NCBI GenBank assembly: GCA_900546685.1
Contig: UREB01000060.1
Span: 1-8,830, forward strand
Direction: 5' to 3'
Length of the DNA stretch: 8,830 nt
Source of the DNA: an uncultured Eubacteriales bacterium
GTDB taxonomy: Bacteria; Bacillota; Clostridia; Christensenellales; QAND01
The notes beneath the pieces are model-generated. The model worked only from the letters and a program-made list of their open reading frames with translations, was not told the origin of the DNA and did not search any database. Every line of letters starts with the position of its first letter. Position 1 is the stretch's first letter. The position numbers and the translations under genes were made by a program. Shown here in pieces: positions 7,140-8,830 of this stretch.

Positions 7140-7592
7140 TTACGCCCTCTTGTAGCTAGTGTGTTTCGGCTTGCTCAGCAGCGTTTGAAAAATTATGCCC
7201 CCAATGAGCCCTACCAATAAACCAGTGAGGAGATCCGAAAGCAAAATCTGCCACATGCCCATACCACCATCCAGCAGTGAAAAGACAAAGAAACCAAGTG
7301 CCATATACACTACGCCGCTCAATGCGCCGATCAGCCAGGCAGGCCCCCCAGCTTTTTTTGTTGCCAAATAAGCTGTAAGCAGAGCAGCAATCATTTTGAT
7401 TCCCTCATTTACAGGCGCAATTACGCCGTCGGATAAGGACATGGATTTCAATAGGTATGCAAATATTAAAACCGCTGCAATTGTAAAGATGATCCCCCCG
7501 ATGCATCCCTTTAGAATCTGCGCTGCATTGCCAGCCAATGAGGCGCTTTTTTCCCCACCGGTTCTCTTTTGTTTTTTGACCTTTTTTGCCAT
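7140..7592 (-). CDS. Small four-helix membrane protein, TIGR04086/YrzE-like, function unknown
   Basis: The 150-aa protein has a lysine-rich cytoplasmic-looking N-terminus (MAKKVKKQKR) and no cleavable signal. Four hydrophobic segments lie at about 27-49, 58-78, 85-107 and 115-138, and a short basic tail ends it (KPKHTSYKRA). Glycine-rich stretches (GCIGGIIF, GLLVGLIGGIIF) in the first and last helices suggest close helix packing. Overall layout, length and the position next to secDF match the TIGR04086 family of putative membrane proteins (Bacillus YrzE type), whose function is not established. In Clostridia this family is often near yajC, secD/secF and the SCIFF peptide genes. This assignment is from memory of the family, not a search. 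The start ATG 7592 has GAGGTG (7599-7604) 6 nt upstream. A strong terminator lies on each side, so the gene is probably transcribed alone. No catalytic motif is visible, so I infer no activity. Confidence 0.8.
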   Translation of the reverse strand: MAKKVKKQKRTGGEKSASLAGNAAQILKGCIGGIIFTIAAVLIFAYLLKSMSLSDGVIAPVNEGIKMIAALLTAYLATKKAGGPAWLIGALSGVVYMALGFFVFSLLDGGMGMWQILLSDLLTGLLVGLIGGIIFQTLLSKPKHTSYKRA

Positions 7593-7638
7593 TTATCTCA
7601 CCTCGCACTCTCTGCTAAATGGTATGTGACGGCAAGGA

Positions 7639-7668
7639 TATATATGATAAAAAAGCGTCTATTGGAAA
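7639..7668 (-). promoter_or_regulatory. Possible weak promoter of the small membrane protein gene
   Basis: Since a terminator ends the upstream gene at 7677-7706, this gene needs a promoter within about 7605-7676. The best I can find is TTTCCA (7663-7668) and TATATA (7639-7644) with an 18-bp spacer, each 4/6 to the sigma-A consensus, in an AT-rich patch. Other -10-like hexamers overlap it, for example TATCAT, so the exact position is uncertain. Confidence 0.3.
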
Positions 7669-7676
7669 ATTCGATA

Positions 7677-7706
7677 AAAAAAGAGGCCCATCTGGGCCTC
7701 TTTTTT
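7677..7706 (-). terminator. Intrinsic terminator after the alcohol dehydrogenase gene
   Basis: A perfect 13-bp inverted repeat (AAAAAAGAGGCCC / GGGCCTCTTTTTT) has a 4-nt loop. It starts 5 nt after the stop codon at 7712. In transcript orientation this is a GC-rich GAGGCCC/GGGCCTC stem followed by a run of U, a textbook intrinsic terminator. It is symmetric and could also stop plus-strand transcription. Confidence 0.95.
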
Positions 7707-7711
7707 CACTT

Positions 7712-8830
7712 TTATAGGCAAGCTTTGTAGATCTTGATGATGTCCTCTTTTTTCAGAGGTACATAAGCAGCATCCAAGCCACGAGCAGATTTCTCTGCCA
7801 TGATCTCGAAGTTTTCTTCGCCAATGCCCAGCTCGCTCAAGGAGGAGGGGATACCCATCAGCTTGAAGTACTCCCTGGTCTTATCGATTGCCTTGTGGGC
7901 AATCTCATATTTATCCAGGCTCTTATCGATATCCCATACATTGACGCCGTATTCTGCAAACTTATCAACCGTCTCATCGCTCAGCACATATTCCATCCAT
8001 GCCGGTGTCAGAATTGCAAGCCCTACACCATGGGTAATATCATAGTATGCGCTCAGCTCATGCTCAATGCCATGAACCGTCCAAGCAACCTCTATGCCCA
8101 TGGTCAGCAAACCGTTGATAGCCCAAGAGGAAGTCCACATCAGGTTGGCGCGTGCTTCGTAGTTGTCCGGTTCGTTAACAGCAATGATCCCGTATTTGAT
8201 ACATGTTTTCAGCAAAGCTTCCGCCATGCGGTCTTGCATGTATGCATCTTTCACACGGCTGAAATATACTTCAAAGATATGGCTCATGATATCCGCCGTG
8301 CCCGCCGCCGTCTGGTACTTGGAAACGGAGAAAGTATAGCTCGGGTCCAATACGGAGGCTTTGGGAAGCATGCCAGGATTGGCCACTGCTTCTTTGTCGT
8401 TTGTTTCCATATTGGAGATAACCGCCGTCGGATCCATTTCAGAGCCGGTAGCAGAGAGGGTCAAAACGCTGAATACCGGCAGAACCTTCGTGATTTCCGC
8501 CTTGCCAATTACGATATCCCAAGCATCGCCAGGATAGGCCACGCTCGCCGCAATGACCTTGGAACAGTCGATCGTGCTACCGCCGCCCACTGCCAAGACG
8601 GCCTCAACACCATTTTCACGGCAAAGTTGAACTCCTTTGTTGACCGAGGTAACACGCGGATTGGGCTCTACTCCGTTGAGCTCTACCCACTCGATCCCGT
8701 TTTCTTTGAACAAAGAAACGATCTTGTCATACAGGCCCATTTTTTTGATGCTGCCGCCGCCGTATACCATCAGTACCTTTTTGCCGTACTGCTTGATGGC
8801 GCCCGGCAGGTTCTCCACCTGTCCTTTTCC
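7712..8830 (-). CDS. Iron-containing alcohol dehydrogenase, butanol-dehydrogenase/YqhD-like, 5' end outside the window
   Basis: This is a cytoplasmic NAD(P)H-dependent group III alcohol dehydrogenase, which in fermenters typically reduces aldehydes such as butyraldehyde to alcohols. The frame is open through base 8830 and reads GKGQ before the GTG codon at 8818. That GTG is an internal valine, because family members have FGKGQ-like sequence before this point. Comparison with YqhD numbering suggests about 14 residues are missing. Counting the GTG codon as 1, 368 residues follow. GGGS (20-23) and GGGSTIDCSK (78-87) form the dinucleotide-binding site. Asp176, His180, His249 and His263 have the 4/69/14 spacing of the metal ligands, and His253 matches the extra conserved histidine of the YqhD/BDH branch. 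The YGGGSIKK motif is typical of the NADPH-preferring YqhD/BDH/YugJ branch, so NADPH preference is likely but inferred, and the substrate is not determinable. The gene is unrelated to the neighbouring operon and is insulated from it by its own terminator. Confidence 0.95.
   Translation of the reverse strand, partial: GKGQVENLPGAIKQYGKKVLMVYGGGSIKKMGLYDKIVSLFKENGIEWVELNGVEPNPRVTSVNKGVQLCRENGVEAVLAVGGGSTIDCSKVIAASVAYPGDAWDIVIGKAEITKVLPVFSVLTLSATGSEMDPTAVISNMETNDKEAVANPGMLPKASVLDPSYTFSVSKYQTAAGTADIMSHIFEVYFSRVKDAYMQDRMAEALLKTCIKYGIIAVNEPDNYEARANLMWTSSWAINGLLTMGIEVAWTVHGIEHELSAYYDITHGVGLAILTPAWMEYVLSDETVDKFAEYGVNVWDIDKSLDKYEIAHKAIDKTREYFKLMGIPSSLSELGIGEENFEIMAEKSARGLDAAYVPLKKEDIIKIYKACL

Noticed and set aside
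7593..7711. Possible SCIFF peptide or other small gene between the membrane protein and the dehydrogenase
   Set aside because: No cysteine-rich short frame is present. The stretch is explained by a terminator, an AT-rich promoter region and a ribosome site.
1..8830. Mobile element, CRISPR array, tRNA/rRNA or defence-type system
   Set aside because: No transposase, integrase, direct-repeat array, tRNA-like or rRNA-like segment was seen. Every gene but one is a recognisable housekeeping or metabolic gene, and intergenic gaps are short and explained.

Overview
The window looks like an ordinary chromosomal stretch of a Firmicute, most probably an anaerobic member of the Clostridia. The evidence is gene order and protein type: secD-secF-recJ-rel-dtd is a classic Clostridia/Bacilli housekeeping cluster. 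The Rel protein is the long bifunctional type, RecJ carries the long Firmicute C-terminal extension, there is a small four-helix protein of the YrzE/TIGR04086 kind, and a butanol-dehydrogenase-like iron alcohol dehydrogenase lies upstream. The genus cannot be fixed from the sequence. Base composition is moderate, with no obvious compositional break.

All seven genes are on the minus strand, so transcription runs from high to low coordinates. From the right edge there are three transcription units. (1) The 3' part of an iron-containing, probably NADPH-dependent alcohol dehydrogenase (7712-8830, start outside the window) ends in a strong symmetric terminator (7677-7706). (2) A single small membrane protein gene (7140-7592) of unknown function ends in another strong terminator (7105-7135). 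(3) A near-consensus sigma-A promoter (7069-7097) drives secD, secF, recJ, rel and dtd. Spacing in this unit is tight: 10 nt between secD and secF, 4 nt between recJ and rel, and 2 nt between rel and dtd. The one larger gap, 83 bp between secF and recJ, holds a hairpin without a proper U-run. dtd is cut by the left edge.

Functionally the operon joins protein export (SecDF), ssDNA 5'-3' exonuclease repair (RecJ), (p)ppGpp metabolism (Rel) and removal of D-amino acids from mischarged tRNA (Dtd). This is co-expression of housekeeping functions rather than one pathway. The apt gene (adenine phosphoribosyltransferase), which often sits between recJ and rel in Firmicutes, is absent here.

I found no mobile element, CRISPR array, tRNA/rRNA, riboswitch or defence-like cassette. 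There is no gene-free stretch longer than about 120 bases. The long plus-strand open frames all lie antisense to well-recognised genes and are shadows. I see no convincing undescribed system. The points most worth a second look are the uncharacterised small membrane protein, the secF-recJ hairpin, the apt loss and several start-codon decisions.
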